A stretch of DNA of 64,000 nt from JAAFIP01 sp043778205 (lineage in GTDB: Bacteria > Pseudomonadota > Gammaproteobacteria > Burkholderiales > Burkholderiaceae_C): the NCBI GenBank assembly GCA_043778205.1, contig JAYWGO010000068.1, forward strand, positions 46,286-110,285, written 5' to 3'. A program made the position numbers and the translations under genes. Of this stretch, positions 18,144 through 26,937 are shown in pieces. Numbering within the stretch: the first letter of the stretch is position 1; every line of letters starts with the position of its first letter. The notes beneath the pieces were generated by a model, which was not told where the DNA came from, searched no databases, and was given only the letters and a program-made list of their open reading frames with translations.

Positions 18144-18733
18144 GCAGTATTTTCAGTTAACAAGCGCTTAACTGCTGCCAAGTCACCTCTGGGGCTGCGG
18201 CCTTGTTTGTCTAGCTTTAGCGCACCACGTACCCCGTCATGGTCATACATCATCAAATGCACGCCTACGGTTTCATTCAAAGGGGCGCAGTGGCTGTGCA
18301 AACTCAGCACGTCTACGGCATCGCCATGCAGCCCGGTGGCGGTACCCGTAGCGTAATGCACGCCATGGTCAATGAGTGCAATTTCAGCTGATTTAGGGTC
18401 GTCGCAAAACAATTGCACATAAATGTCAGACAGCCGGGTAGCGGTTCCATGCCATACGGCACCGCCCAAATAGGGCCTAAATTCTTGCAGGCGCTCCATC
18501 CATACGCAAGCCAGTGTGCGCAAAGCGCGCAGCTCGGTGGGCTGGGTGTCTGCACAAAACATGGCGATATAGTCGCGCACTTCGGCCTCTAGCAGGTCGT
18601 TGTCGGGCAAGCTGGTGCGGGCGGGCAGGCCTAGCTGCTTGGCGGCGCGGCGTTTGGCCGGGCCGTACTCTAGGCCTTCTTCTACCACCATGCGGGCGGC
18701 GGTAGCGGCAATCTCTAACTGTGCGTCTTGCAT
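18140..18733 (-). CDS. Conserved protein of unknown function beside mpl
   Basis: 197 residues from the ATG at 18733; a longer open frame to 19048 would overlap the divergent mpl gene and is rejected. It is soluble and mixed alpha/beta, with an N-terminal helical part (AATAARMVVEEGLEYGPAKRRAAKQLG) and a C-terminal part rich in His/Asp (LIDHGVHYATGT, LHSHCAPLNETVGVHLMMYDHDG). No family was recognised. The 49-bp gap to mpl must hold both promoters. It is translationally coupled to the TlpA-like gene by a 4-bp overlap. Confidence 0.82.
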   Translation of the reverse strand: MQDAQLEIAATAARMVVEEGLEYGPAKRRAAKQLGLPARTSLPDNDLLEAEVRDYIAMFCADTQPTELRALRTLACVWMERLQEFRPYLGGAVWHGTATRLSDIYVQLFCDDPKSAEIALIDHGVHYATGTATGLHGDAVDVLSLHSHCAPLNETVGVHLMMYDHDGVRGALKLDKQGRSPRGDLAAVKRLLTENTA

Positions 18734-18782
18734 GGCTGCATTGTAGATAAGCTTGCGGGCCAGCTTCTTTACAATCAAGACC

Positions 18783-20186
18783 ATGCACATACATATTTTA
18801 GGCATTTGCGGTACTTTCATGGGCGGCTTGGCTGCGCTGGCGCGTGAGGCGGGGCACAAGGTAACGGGCTGCGACGCAGGCGTGTACCCGCCCATGAGCG
18901 ACCAGCTTCGCGCGCTGGGCATTGACCTGGTGGAAGGGTTTGGTGCCGACCAGATGGCGCTTAAACCCGACATGTATGTGGTGGGCAATGTAGTGAGCCG
19001 CACTAGGCTTGCAGATGGCACCGCCAAGTTTCCATTGATGGAGGCCATCTTGGATGCGGGTGCGCCCTACACCAGTGGCCCCCAATGGCTCAGCGCACAT
19101 ATTTTGCAAGGCCGCCATGTGCTGGCCGTAGCAGGTACCCACGGCAAGACCACCACCACCTCGATGCTGGCCTGGATTTTGCAATTCGCTGGGCTCGCAC
19201 CAGGGTTTTTGGTAGGCGGCGTGCCGCTGAACTTTGGCGTGTCGGCTAGGTTGGGTGAGAGGTATTTTGTCATCGAAGCTGATGAATACGACACCGCTTT
19301 TTTTGACAAGCGCAGTAAGTTTGTGCACTACCGCCCGCGCACTGCGGTGCTGAACAACTTAGAGTTTGACCATGCCGATATCTTTGACAACTTGGCGGCC
19401 ATAGAAACACAGTTTCACCACTTGGTGCGCACGGTGCCTGGCAACGGCATGGTGGTTTTTAACGGGCTTGAGGAAAGCCTGCAACGGGTACTGCACCGGG
19501 GCTGCTGGAGCACGCAAAGTAGCTTTGGCGCGACGGTGTCAGACCTGTCTGCCCAAGGCAACCCGGGCAATTTTGAGGTGCTGCAGCATGGCAAAGCCGT
19601 GGCCCATGTGCAGTGGACGCTTTCAGGGGTGCACAACCAGCTTAATGCCCTTGCAGCCATAGCTGCTGCGCAGCATGTAGGCGTCTCACCTGCGGTGGCG
19701 GCGCAGGCACTGGCATCGTTTAGCAATGTGAAGCGGCGCATGGAAGTGCGCGGCATTGCCCATGGGGTGACGGTGATTGACGATTTTGCCCACCACCCTA
19801 CTGCCATACGCCTTACACTGGACGGGCTGCGCACCCAGCTAGATGCCAACCCTGCCACGCGAGGTCAGCGTATCTTGGCGGCTTTTGAACCCCGCAGCAA
19901 CACGATGAAACTGGGCACCATGAAAGAGCAATTGCCCTGGAGCCTAGCCTCTGCAGACTTGGCTTTTTGCCACACTGGTGGCCTGGACTGGGACGCGGCC
20001 ACTGCACTGGCCTCGATGGGTACACGCGCCCAAGTGGCAGGCGATATTGAGGCACTGGTAACCCAAGTGGCCAGTGCAGCTCACGCTGGCGACCACGTGG
20101 TGTGCATGAGCAATGGCGGCTTTGGCGGGGTGCATACCAAGCTGTTGGAGCGGCTGGGCGGTAGAGCGGCTTTTAAAAAAATTTAG
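18783..20186 (+). CDS. mpl: UDP-N-acetylmuramate:L-Ala-gamma-D-Glu-meso-DAP ligase
   Basis: 467 residues from ATG 18783. It shows the Mur ligase layout: Rossmann start MHIHILGICGTFMGGLAALAR, the P-loop AGTHGKTTTTSML, EADEYDTAFFDKRSKF and the C-terminal VIDDFAHHPTAIRLTL. Mpl joins recycled tripeptide to UDP-MurNAc in the cytoplasm. The GTFMGG motif and EADEYDTAFFDK distinguish it from MurC. Its last 14 bp overlap the convergent gene at 20173. Confidence 0.95.
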   Translation: MHIHILGICGTFMGGLAALAREAGHKVTGCDAGVYPPMSDQLRALGIDLVEGFGADQMALKPDMYVVGNVVSRTRLADGTAKFPLMEAILDAGAPYTSGPQWLSAHILQGRHVLAVAGTHGKTTTTSMLAWILQFAGLAPGFLVGGVPLNFGVSARLGERYFVIEADEYDTAFFDKRSKFVHYRPRTAVLNNLEFDHADIFDNLAAIETQFHHLVRTVPGNGMVVFNGLEESLQRVLHRGCWSTQSSFGATVSDLSAQGNPGNFEVLQHGKAVAHVQWTLSGVHNQLNALAAIAAAQHVGVSPAVAAQALASFSNVKRRMEVRGIAHGVTVIDDFAHHPTAIRLTLDGLRTQLDANPATRGQRILAAFEPRSNTMKLGTMKEQLPWSLASADLAFCHTGGLDWDAATALASMGTRAQVAGDIEALVTQVASAAHAGDHVVCMSNGGFGGVHTKLLERLGGRAAFKKI

Positions 20187-21225
20187 GTGAGAACAAAGGT
20201 GCTGGCGCGGTAGCGTCGTAGAGTTTGAGCGATGCAGTTGGCTGCGGTGCATCGCTGTTTTCAGGGCCATCTGCGGTAAAAAATTCGCTTGGAGTACCAC
20301 TGTCTGGCGGTAAGCTGCTTTGCTCACCTAATGGAGATGCGCTGCGAACGGCTTGGCCCAATAGTGTCTTTTGGGTTGTGACAGCACCTGCAAAATACAG
20401 CGCTGCCAAACTGCGGGCTAGCACTGTGGAACTAAGCTGGGTGGTAGCCAAAAGATCGGCAAATTTAGCGGGGGCCGTGCTCAGGGCGCGCAAGGTCACC
20501 AAGTGCTCGTCTTGCAGCAAGCCCGCAGGCAGCTGGGGCAGCATGCGCAGGTAAACCATGTCCCTGCGGTAGCGCGCGGGCAACACGTCTTGGGTGGTGC
20601 GCACTGCATACGTCCACATAAGCTGGGTTACGCTGGTAACGGTAAATCCAGCCGGTATATCTGCTGCCATATTGGGCCGCTGTGCCCAGTTGGCATGGTC
20701 AAAGTCAATGGGGCGAACGTTAGGCAGCAAAGCCACCGTCCACTTCATTAAATTAACCACCGCCAGCAGCTTGCCGTGTGCGTCCAACACATGGTGAATG
20801 CCTTTTTTAAGCTCAGCCTGCCGCTCTACCAAAACAGAACCTAGGGCAAACTGGGCGCGCAGCAGGCGCAACCAACCCTCAAAACGCTGCAAACCAACCC
20901 GCAGCAACTGCGGGCTTCTAAGGTTAACCATGTGAACGCCCTCTAGCCCCGCAGGCATGGGCTCGGTAAAGGCGATGGGCCGGGTGATGTCACGCGGGTC
21001 TAATGAAATCAAGGGCTGGCTGCCCTGCAAAGTGCGCACTTGCACAGTATTGCCTTGCAAGCGCTTTACGGCTGCGCCGTGGATACACCAGGCATCAGCT
21101 TGCTCAAAATCAACCAGCTCCCATGTCGGCCAGCTTTCTCCAGTCTGGCCGATGGCTTGTGTTATATCCCTCTTGTCTGCGGCACTAAAACCGAGCAGCG
21201 CTAACTTTAAAACCGGTTGTTCCAT
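20173..21225 (-). CDS. Hypothetical protein, possible winged-helix C-terminal part
   Basis: 350 residues, no signal peptide. The N-terminus (VLKLALLGFSAADKRDITQAIG) resembles a receiver-like strand-helix start. A segment around residues 250-300 (FADLLATTQLSSTVLARSLAALYFAGAVTT) has a winged-helix or DprA-tail look, and the final 60 residues are Ser/Pro-rich. No family was recognised. It ends inside mpl in convergent orientation (14-bp overlap). The frame is long and has genome-like codon usage, so it is very likely a real gene. Confidence 0.8.
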   Translation of the reverse strand: MEQPVLKLALLGFSAADKRDITQAIGQTGESWPTWELVDFEQADAWCIHGAAVKRLQGNTVQVRTLQGSQPLISLDPRDITRPIAFTEPMPAGLEGVHMVNLRSPQLLRVGLQRFEGWLRLLRAQFALGSVLVERQAELKKGIHHVLDAHGKLLAVVNLMKWTVALLPNVRPIDFDHANWAQRPNMAADIPAGFTVTSVTQLMWTYAVRTTQDVLPARYRRDMVYLRMLPQLPAGLLQDEHLVTLRALSTAPAKFADLLATTQLSSTVLARSLAALYFAGAVTTQKTLLGQAVRSASPLGEQSSLPPDSGTPSEFFTADGPENSDAPQPTASLKLYDATAPAPLFSPKFF

Positions 21226-21341
21226 AAATAACTGCTGTGCCGGCCCAATGCAATTGGCCAGCCACTTTCCTTACCCCTAATCTATGCGGGTTCAGCTTGA
21301 GGGTCAATAGTGCATTTGGGTGAGGCGGAGAAAATAGTCGC

Positions 21342-22475
21342 TTACTTGGCTCTGCGCTTTAATACCCCCGCAGACAGTGTCTCCAGCACTTGCAGCGAGG
21401 CATCCCAGCCAATACAAGCGTCCGTAATGCTCTGGCCGTAGCGCAGTTTTTGTGCATCGTCGGTACCGGGATTGAACTTTTGCGCCCCGTCTTGCAAATG
21501 GCTCTCTACCATGACACCAAACACTTGGCGCGAGCCTGCTGCCACTTGCGCAGCAATGTCACGCGCCACTTCGCTTTGGCGTTCGTGTTGTTTGGCGCTG
21601 TTGGCGTGGCTGCAATCGACCATCAAGGTAGGGGGCAATCCTGCGGCTTGCAGGTCTTTGCAGGCAGCGGCTACGCTAGCGGCATCGTAATTGGGCGCTT
21701 TGCCTCCGCGCAGAATGACATGGCAGTCTTTATTACCATTGGTTTGCACCACAGCAACCTGTCCATTTTTATGTACCGACAAAAAGTGATGACCACGGGC
21801 AGCTGCTTGGATTGCATCGGTGGCGATTTTAATGTTGCCATCTGTGCCATTCTTAAAGCCAATCGGGGCCGATAGGCCGCTGGCCAGCTCTCGGTGCACC
21901 TGGCTCTCGGTAGTGCGGGCGCCGATGGCACCCCAAGCGATCAAGTCGCCAATGTACTGCGGTGAGATGACATCTAAAAACTCGCTGCCTGCGGGCAGGC
22001 CTACGCGGTTAATCTCAATGAGCAACTGGCGGGCCATGCGCAGGCCTTCGTCGATGCGGTAGCTCTCGTCAAGGTACGGATCGTTGATCAAACCCTTCCA
22101 GCCCACCGTGGTACGCGGTTTTTCAAAGTAAACGCGCATCACAATTTCTAGCGTGTCTGCGTATTTGGTGCGCTGCTCTTTGAGGCGGCGTGCATATTCC
22201 ACAGCAGCTGCCGGATCATGGATTGAGCAAGGCCCAATGACCACCAGCAAGCGGTCGTCAGTGCCGGCCATGATGTTGTGAATGTTCTGGCGGGTGGTGC
22301 TAATGAGCGACTCTACGGGCGTGCCGCGAATCGGGAAAAAGCGAATCAAATGCTCTGGTGGAGGCAACACAGTAATGTCCTTGATGCGTTCGTCGTCAGT
22401 TTGGCTGGTACGGTCTACGGGCTGGGTGCCGGGCGGGTACCACGCATCGGTGGAAGAATGTGCGCTGGGGGTCAT
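21342..22475 (-). CDS. aroG: 3-deoxy-7-phosphoheptulonate (DAHP) synthase, class I
   Basis: 377 residues. Class I DAHP synthase signatures are present: VVIGPCSIHDPAAAVEYA, MRVYFEKPRTTVGWKGLINDP, GARTTESQVHRELASGLS, FKNGTDGN and MVDCSHANS. It condenses phosphoenolpyruvate with erythrose 4-phosphate, the entry to the shikimate pathway. The start ATG has AAGGAG about 8 bp upstream. Control is visible in the DNA: an attenuator (22517-22550) preceded by an aromatic leader peptide (22574-22639). Which aromatic amino acid inhibits the enzyme cannot be read from the sequence, so aroG (rather than aroF/H) is conventional. Confidence 0.95.
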   Translation of the reverse strand: MTPSAHSSTDAWYPPGTQPVDRTSQTDDERIKDITVLPPPEHLIRFFPIRGTPVESLISTTRQNIHNIMAGTDDRLLVVIGPCSIHDPAAAVEYARRLKEQRTKYADTLEIVMRVYFEKPRTTVGWKGLINDPYLDESYRIDEGLRMARQLLIEINRVGLPAGSEFLDVISPQYIGDLIAWGAIGARTTESQVHRELASGLSAPIGFKNGTDGNIKIATDAIQAAARGHHFLSVHKNGQVAVVQTNGNKDCHVILRGGKAPNYDAASVAAACKDLQAAGLPPTLMVDCSHANSAKQHERQSEVARDIAAQVAAGSRQVFGVMVESHLQDGAQKFNPGTDDAQKLRYGQSITDACIGWDASLQVLETLSAGVLKRRAK

Positions 22476-22516
22476 GGTGTGGCTCCTTGAGATAGGTAAA
22501 GTTAAAAAGTAAGGTG

Positions 22517-22550
22517 AAAAAAAACCGCCTGGCTGTGAAGCGGGCGGTTT
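22517..22550 (-). terminator. Attenuator terminator in the aroG leader
   Basis: On the minus strand AAACCGCC (22550-22543) and GGCGGTTT (22529-22522) form an 8-bp stem with a 13-nt loop, followed by a run of T (8 T, three of them in the stem). It lies between the leader peptide and aroG, 41 bp before the gene's ATG. The 5' arm can alternatively pair with GGCG (22587-22584) and GTTT (22579-22576), with a 4-nt bulge, which would act as an antiterminator overlapping the leader's stop codon. Confidence 0.85.
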
Positions 22551-22573
22551 GAGTGGGGTTGGAAATTATGAAA

Positions 22574-22639
22574 CTAAACTTCTCGCCTCTCATCCGCTAG
22601 GACTGAGAACCAAAAATAAAAAGTAAAAGATTTTGCCAT
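22574..22639 (-). CDS. Aromatic-rich leader peptide controlling aroG by attenuation
   Basis: A 21-residue ORF, ATG at 22639 and TAG at 22574. Residues 5-11 read FTFYFWF, six aromatic residues in seven codons covering Phe, Tyr and Trp. An in-frame ATG at 22648 would add MWQ, including another Trp. The stop lies 23 nt before the terminator stem. A 5-bp stem TCTCA (22608-22604)/TGAGA (22592-22588) could sequester the antiterminator. This is the classic layout of a pheA- or trp-type leader. No strong ribosome site is visible. Function is inferred from structure. Confidence 0.8.
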   Translation of the reverse strand: MAKSFTFYFWFSVLADERREV

Positions 22640-22667
22640 TTGCCACATATTACCATGAGATACGGGC

Positions 22668-23219
22668 TTAGCCACGCAATTGGCCCCACCACTGCTTGGC
22701 GCGCGCGAGGCGCGATTCGTCTATGGAGTCCATTCCAGGTTCTTCTAGTGCTTGGGTGCGGGCTTGTTCGTGCATGTCGATCATCATCAGGCCTTCGCCC
22801 AAGGTGCGCCAGCCGATCATCTCAAAATCTTCAATCACAACTTGGTTGTCACCACTGATATTGCGCTCCACCAGCCACTGGCCAATCAGCACACGAAAGT
22901 TGTTTAAGGCTGCCAAATACGATGCGTATTCGTACAGCAAACGCCAGGTTTCAGACAAGCCCACCACCAGCTGGCGGTGTTTGCGCAGCGCGGTCAACAG
23001 GTCGACCAGCAGCGGGCCGATCAAAGCCCCGCGCTCATGCGCTGACAGCGCCCGGCCTACGTTTTCAATGGCTGCGGACAAACTGCCCATACCGTCAGAC
23101 AGTCGAATAGATTCTTCGTCACTGGCCATCGAACGCAGTGCTGCGCCAAACTCCTCGAAGTCGCGCATGTCAGGCAAGCCCGTTTCGGGGTTGAGCTGGA
23201 AACGGGATGAACCACTCAT
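22668..23219 (-). CDS. Conserved soluble protein of unknown function
   Basis: 183 residues, acidic, predicted almost entirely helical, no signal peptide. It begins MSGSSRFQLNPETGLPDMRDFEEFG and ends RLARAKQWWGQLRG. Nothing catalytic is apparent. It lies between tldD (34 bp upstream) and the aroG leader (28 bp downstream). The aroG promoter must therefore be within or just after this gene unless all are one transcript. No family was recognised. Confidence 0.82.
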   Translation of the reverse strand: MSGSSRFQLNPETGLPDMRDFEEFGAALRSMASDEESIRLSDGMGSLSAAIENVGRALSAHERGALIGPLLVDLLTALRKHRQLVVGLSETWRLLYEYASYLAALNNFRVLIGQWLVERNISGDNQVVIEDFEMIGWRTLGEGLMMIDMHEQARTQALEEPGMDSIDESRLARAKQWWGQLRG

Positions 23220-23253
23220 AGCAAATCTTTGAACGTAAAAGCTGGGCTGAAAA

Positions 23254-24738
23254 TTAGGCCGTGCCGCCTACAGTGAGGCCTTCAATGCGCAGGGTAGGCT
23301 GGCCCACACCCACAGGCAAGCTTTGGCCATCTTTTCCGCAAACCCCTACGCCCGAGTCCAGCGCCAGGTCGTTGCCGATCATGCTGACTTTTTTAAGCGC
23401 CTGCGGGCCAGAACCCACAATGGTGGCCCCTTTGACAGGGTACAAAATTTTGCCTTTTTCTACCCAGTACGCTTCGCTGGCAGAAAATACAAACTTGCCC
23501 GAGGTAATGTCCACCTGGCCGCCACCAAAGTTGGTGGCGTACAAGCCTTTGTCCATGCTGGCAATGATTTCTTGCGCGGTTTTGTCGCCGCCCAGCATGT
23601 AGGTGTTGGTCATGCGGGGCATGGGCACATGGGCGTAGCTCTCACGGCGGCCGTTGCCGGTGGGCTTAACGCCCATCAAACGGGCGTTCATGCTGTCTTG
23701 GATATAGCCCTTTAAGATGCCGTCTTCAATCAGCACGTTGCGCTGCGAGGCGTGGCCTTCGTCATCTACATTCAGTGATCCGCGCCGGTCCGCCATGGTG
23801 CCGTCGTCCAGCACAGTCACGCCTTTGGCCGCCACGCGTTTGCCAATCATGCCGCTAAAGGCACTGGACCCCTTGCGGTTAAAGTCACCTTCTAGTCCGT
23901 GGCCTACGGCCTCATGCAGTAACACGCCCGGCCAGCCAGGGCCTAGCACCACGGTCATTTGGCCCGCAGGGGCGGGACGCGACTCTAAATTGGTTAAAGC
24001 GGCATGCACTGCGTCTTGCACGTACTGTTCTATGTGCGCATCGTCAAAATAGGCCAGGCCAAAGCGACCACCACCGCCGCCTGAACCGGTCTCGCGGCGC
24101 ATCTCGGTTTTGCCTTTGATGGACACTTTTTGCTCGGCAATCACGGTGACCGACAAGCGCACCAAAGGCCGCACATCGGCTGCCAGCGTACCATCGGCAC
24201 GCGCCACCATCACCACATCGTATTCGCTGGCCAAACCCGCCATCACTTGCACAATGCGCGGGTCTTTGGCGCGGGCGATTTTTTCAACCCGGCCCAAAAG
24301 CGCTACTTTGGCTGTGCTGTCCAGCGAGGCAATAGGGTCCAGGCCCGCATACAATCTGTGCGCCGCAGAGATTTTGACCGGGTTGACCTTGACTTTGGCC
24401 GACTGCGCTGCCGATGAAATGCTGCGCACGGTATGCGCCGCGTCCAGCAGGTTGGCCCAAGAAATATCGTCTGAGTAGGCAAAGGCAGTTTTTTCACCAC
24501 TTACAGCCCGCACACCCACGCCTTGGTCTATGCTAAAGCTGCCGGTTTTAACAATACCCTCTTCTAAACTCCAGCCTTCAGAGCGCGTGGTTTGAAAGTA
24601 CAGGTCGGCGTCGTCTACGCCATGCGAGCGTATTTCGGCCAAGGCTTTGGCCAAGTGGGTCTCGTCCAGGCCAAACGGCTCTAGCAGCAGGCGCTTGGCG
24701 ACAGCCAAACGTTCAATAGTGGGTTCGCGTGAAATCAT
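23254..24738 (-). CDS. tldD: Metalloprotease TldD
   Basis: 494 residues. The zinc site HEAVGHGLEGD (HExxxH, near residue 275) and the surrounding VLGPGWPGVLLHEAVGH are diagnostic, as are the N-terminal DADLYFQ and EEGIVKTGSFSIDQGVGVRA. TldD works with PmbA/TldE in removing leader residues from peptides such as microcins and modified peptides; the partner gene is not in this window. ATG at 24738. Confidence 0.95.
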   Translation of the reverse strand: MISREPTIERLAVAKRLLLEPFGLDETHLAKALAEIRSHGVDDADLYFQTTRSEGWSLEEGIVKTGSFSIDQGVGVRAVSGEKTAFAYSDDISWANLLDAAHTVRSISSAAQSAKVKVNPVKISAAHRLYAGLDPIASLDSTAKVALLGRVEKIARAKDPRIVQVMAGLASEYDVVMVARADGTLAADVRPLVRLSVTVIAEQKVSIKGKTEMRRETGSGGGGGRFGLAYFDDAHIEQYVQDAVHAALTNLESRPAPAGQMTVVLGPGWPGVLLHEAVGHGLEGDFNRKGSSAFSGMIGKRVAAKGVTVLDDGTMADRRGSLNVDDEGHASQRNVLIEDGILKGYIQDSMNARLMGVKPTGNGRRESYAHVPMPRMTNTYMLGGDKTAQEIIASMDKGLYATNFGGGQVDITSGKFVFSASEAYWVEKGKILYPVKGATIVGSGPQALKKVSMIGNDLALDSGVGVCGKDGQSLPVGVGQPTLRIEGLTVGGTA

Positions 24739-24825
24739 AGATTCGATTGTAGGCCAGTGGCCCCATTTGACGCGTTGTGATGGCCAGAAAATGCTGTGAA
24801 CGGGGTATTTGGCATTTTTACAGCG

Positions 24826-24882
24826 TTTTAGGCATTTGGCCCAAGGAAATGCTAAACAAGTAGCTATTAAATTAGGAGTTAC
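24826..24882 (+). repeat. Dispersed short repeat, copy 2
   Basis: Reads GGCCCAAGGAAATGCTAAACAAG then TAGCTATTAA (split here for clarity; core CCCAAGGAAATGCT at 24840). It directly abuts the stop codon of the STAS gene at 24884 in the otherwise empty 145-bp gap behind tldD. Confidence 0.78.
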
Positions 24883-24883
24883 T

Positions 24884-26884
24884 TTAGTCGTTGCGGGTAA
24901 TAACTTTAGCGTGCTCGCTGATACCTATGACATGGAAGAAAGATGCTACCAGGCGGTGCACCTCGGTAAACTGCACCAAACGGCCTTCGCCTTGGCGGGC
25001 CGATACCCAGTTGAGCAAGGTACCCGCTGCGGAAAAATCTACCCGGATCAGCTTGGCGCACGAGATCACCATCACATCTGCACCTTCTAAGCGCTCGCCC
25101 AGTTTGTCCAGCATGGCAACGGGGTCGCCGTAAATTTGGCCCGACAGCTCCACCGAGGTCAGCTGGGTAACTTGGTTGGAGGGTTGGAAGTTTTGGATGC
25201 TGTCTTCGTAGCCGCTGAACTCAGATTGCACCGAGTCGTACACCGCCTCACCAATGATGGTTTGGGCAGCACTGTCTTGGCCATCGGTATCTAGGTTTTT
25301 AAACTCGCAGCGTGCACTCTCCCAAGAAGGTGGTGAGACCTCGTAGGTAACGCAAAAATCCAGTGCCGCGAGCTCAAACTCGTCCGGGCGGTGGGTAATG
25401 CGCAGTTGTGCAAGGCGCAGCTTCCACAGGTCTTGGCTGACACTGCTTTCATTAGACGGTGTGGCGTTGTGCAGTACTTTGTCCAAGTTGCCTGCACCTA
25501 AAAAGCGCAACTGCACTGGTGTGATGGCCCAGCTAGCAAATAGCTTGGTTAGGGGCACCACAGCGTTTTCGTCTATGGTTTTAAATGTGCTCCAGTCCAA
25601 CGACCAAGGCATAGGGGCGCGGGCTAAAGCTGCGTTAAGCGCAGCCAAACTTTGTACGCCTAGGTTAGAGGGGCAGCGCCAGTCAGATTTATGCACTGTC
25701 GCTTGCGCAGCAACGGTGGCTGGTTTGGCCATCAGGTTTACCTGCTCTGGCATGGAGAACCACATCGGTGCAGAGCGGTTGAACTTACCGGCAAAGTCGA
25801 TGGCCAAGCTTTCAAAACGGTCGTTTTGGGCGGTGGCACGGTACAAATCAAAGGCAGCAAACCAAGTTTCTTCGTGCTTACCGCGGGTGCCGGTAGGGCC
25901 AAGGGCTTCGAGCAGGCCTGCTTCGGCTCCGGCATCATCTCCGTTGGCAAATCGAATGGCTGCTTCTTCTAGCTCTGGGTCATGCAAAACGTCGTCCACC
26001 TCAACGGCAAACATTTTGGATGTAGAAAAGCCAGTTGCCGCAGCCCCATCGTAGCTTGCCATCCCGCCCATGATGGGGGTTTTAACTTGCACTGCCGCTG
26101 CGCCAGTGGGCGCGGCTGCTTTGGGGCTTGCTTGGGGTGGGGGGGCTGCCTGCCGAGCAGGCGCAGCCGCTACCGGCGCAGGTACGGGTGCGGGTGCGGG
26201 TGCGGCAGCTGGGGCACCTGCTGGCGGTGCTTGTTGCACACGTGCCGTAGGTAGCGTGGGTGCTGCTGCCACGGCTGGCCTAGCGGGCGCAGCTACGGGC
26301 GGCATTTGCGGTGTTGGTTCTGCAGCACGGGCGCGGGCGGCACCTGCCGCTAAAGCATTGCTTAAGTCGTCGGCTGCTGTAGGGGCGTAGGCCATGTTGT
26401 TGGTGGCTGCCGATTTAGCCGCTGCGCCATTGGGGTATTCCGAGCGGCCCGTGTTGGCCATGTCAGAGTTAGGAAAGCTAGAGATAGCGGCGGGTACGCT
26501 GGCGGCGTTGCCATGCTTGGTTTTCCACCACTGCATCGACATTTGGGCTTCGATCTCGTCGATCTTTTTCAGTGTCATAGCCCGATCGTCAGGCTTGGAT
26601 GGCATAGAGCTTTGAAAGAACGAGGGCCTGGCAGAACCGTCACCTTGGCCGGATAAACCCATGGCTTCGCGGCGGCGAAGTTTGCGCAACATATCGAATT
26701 CGCGCTTGCGCACAAAATCGTTGCGCCGTTTGCGCTCGATCATTTCCTTGAGCGCTTGCTTGCTGTAGGCGCTTTCGCGGTCAGACTCTTTGGTGTCCAG
26801 CTCAGTCCAGTTGGTACTGGGATTGCGGACGAACTTAACCACTTTGGAGAATAATCCGCCAGGGGTTGTTTCGTCTTTGGCCAT
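24884..26884 (-). CDS. STAS-domain protein with Ala/Pro-rich linker
   Basis: 666 residues. A basic N-terminal region with a coiled-coil-like stretch (ALKEMIERKRRNDFVRKREFDMLRKLRRREA) is followed by a low-complexity Ala/Pro/Val linker (about residues 190-270) and a long helical domain. The C-terminal 100 residues look like a STAS domain (VELSGQIYGDPVAMLDKL, VMVISCAKLIRVDFSAAGTLLNW, with Asp-Phe-Ser at the usual phospho-Ser position). Similar proteins occur in Comamonadaceae; STAS modules act in partner-switching or scaffold roles. Function here is unknown. It is 53 bp downstream of dksA. Confidence 0.8.
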   Translation of the reverse strand: MAKDETTPGGLFSKVVKFVRNPSTNWTELDTKESDRESAYSKQALKEMIERKRRNDFVRKREFDMLRKLRRREAMGLSGQGDGSARPSFFQSSMPSKPDDRAMTLKKIDEIEAQMSMQWWKTKHGNAASVPAAISSFPNSDMANTGRSEYPNGAAAKSAATNNMAYAPTAADDLSNALAAGAARARAAEPTPQMPPVAAPARPAVAAAPTLPTARVQQAPPAGAPAAAPAPAPVPAPVAAAPARQAAPPPQASPKAAAPTGAAAVQVKTPIMGGMASYDGAAATGFSTSKMFAVEVDDVLHDPELEEAAIRFANGDDAGAEAGLLEALGPTGTRGKHEETWFAAFDLYRATAQNDRFESLAIDFAGKFNRSAPMWFSMPEQVNLMAKPATVAAQATVHKSDWRCPSNLGVQSLAALNAALARAPMPWSLDWSTFKTIDENAVVPLTKLFASWAITPVQLRFLGAGNLDKVLHNATPSNESSVSQDLWKLRLAQLRITHRPDEFELAALDFCVTYEVSPPSWESARCEFKNLDTDGQDSAAQTIIGEAVYDSVQSEFSGYEDSIQNFQPSNQVTQLTSVELSGQIYGDPVAMLDKLGERLEGADVMVISCAKLIRVDFSAAGTLLNWVSARQGEGRLVQFTEVHRLVASFFHVIGISEHAKVITRND

Positions 26885-26937
26885 AACCTGTTATGAATGT
26901 GAAGAAATAAAGTAGCTAAGAGTCTAGCACCTCAGGG

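Noticed and set aside
18734..19048. N-terminal extension of the unknown gene ending at 18140
   Set aside because: It would cover the divergent mpl start; the ATG at 18733 gives a clean protein.
22396..22593. Phe-rich minus-strand ORF (RRFFFTLLFNF) upstream of aroG
   Set aside because: Its Phe codons are the T tract of the attenuator terminator and it overlaps the aroG start. The leader peptide at 22574-22639 lies before the terminator and fits the attenuation layout better.
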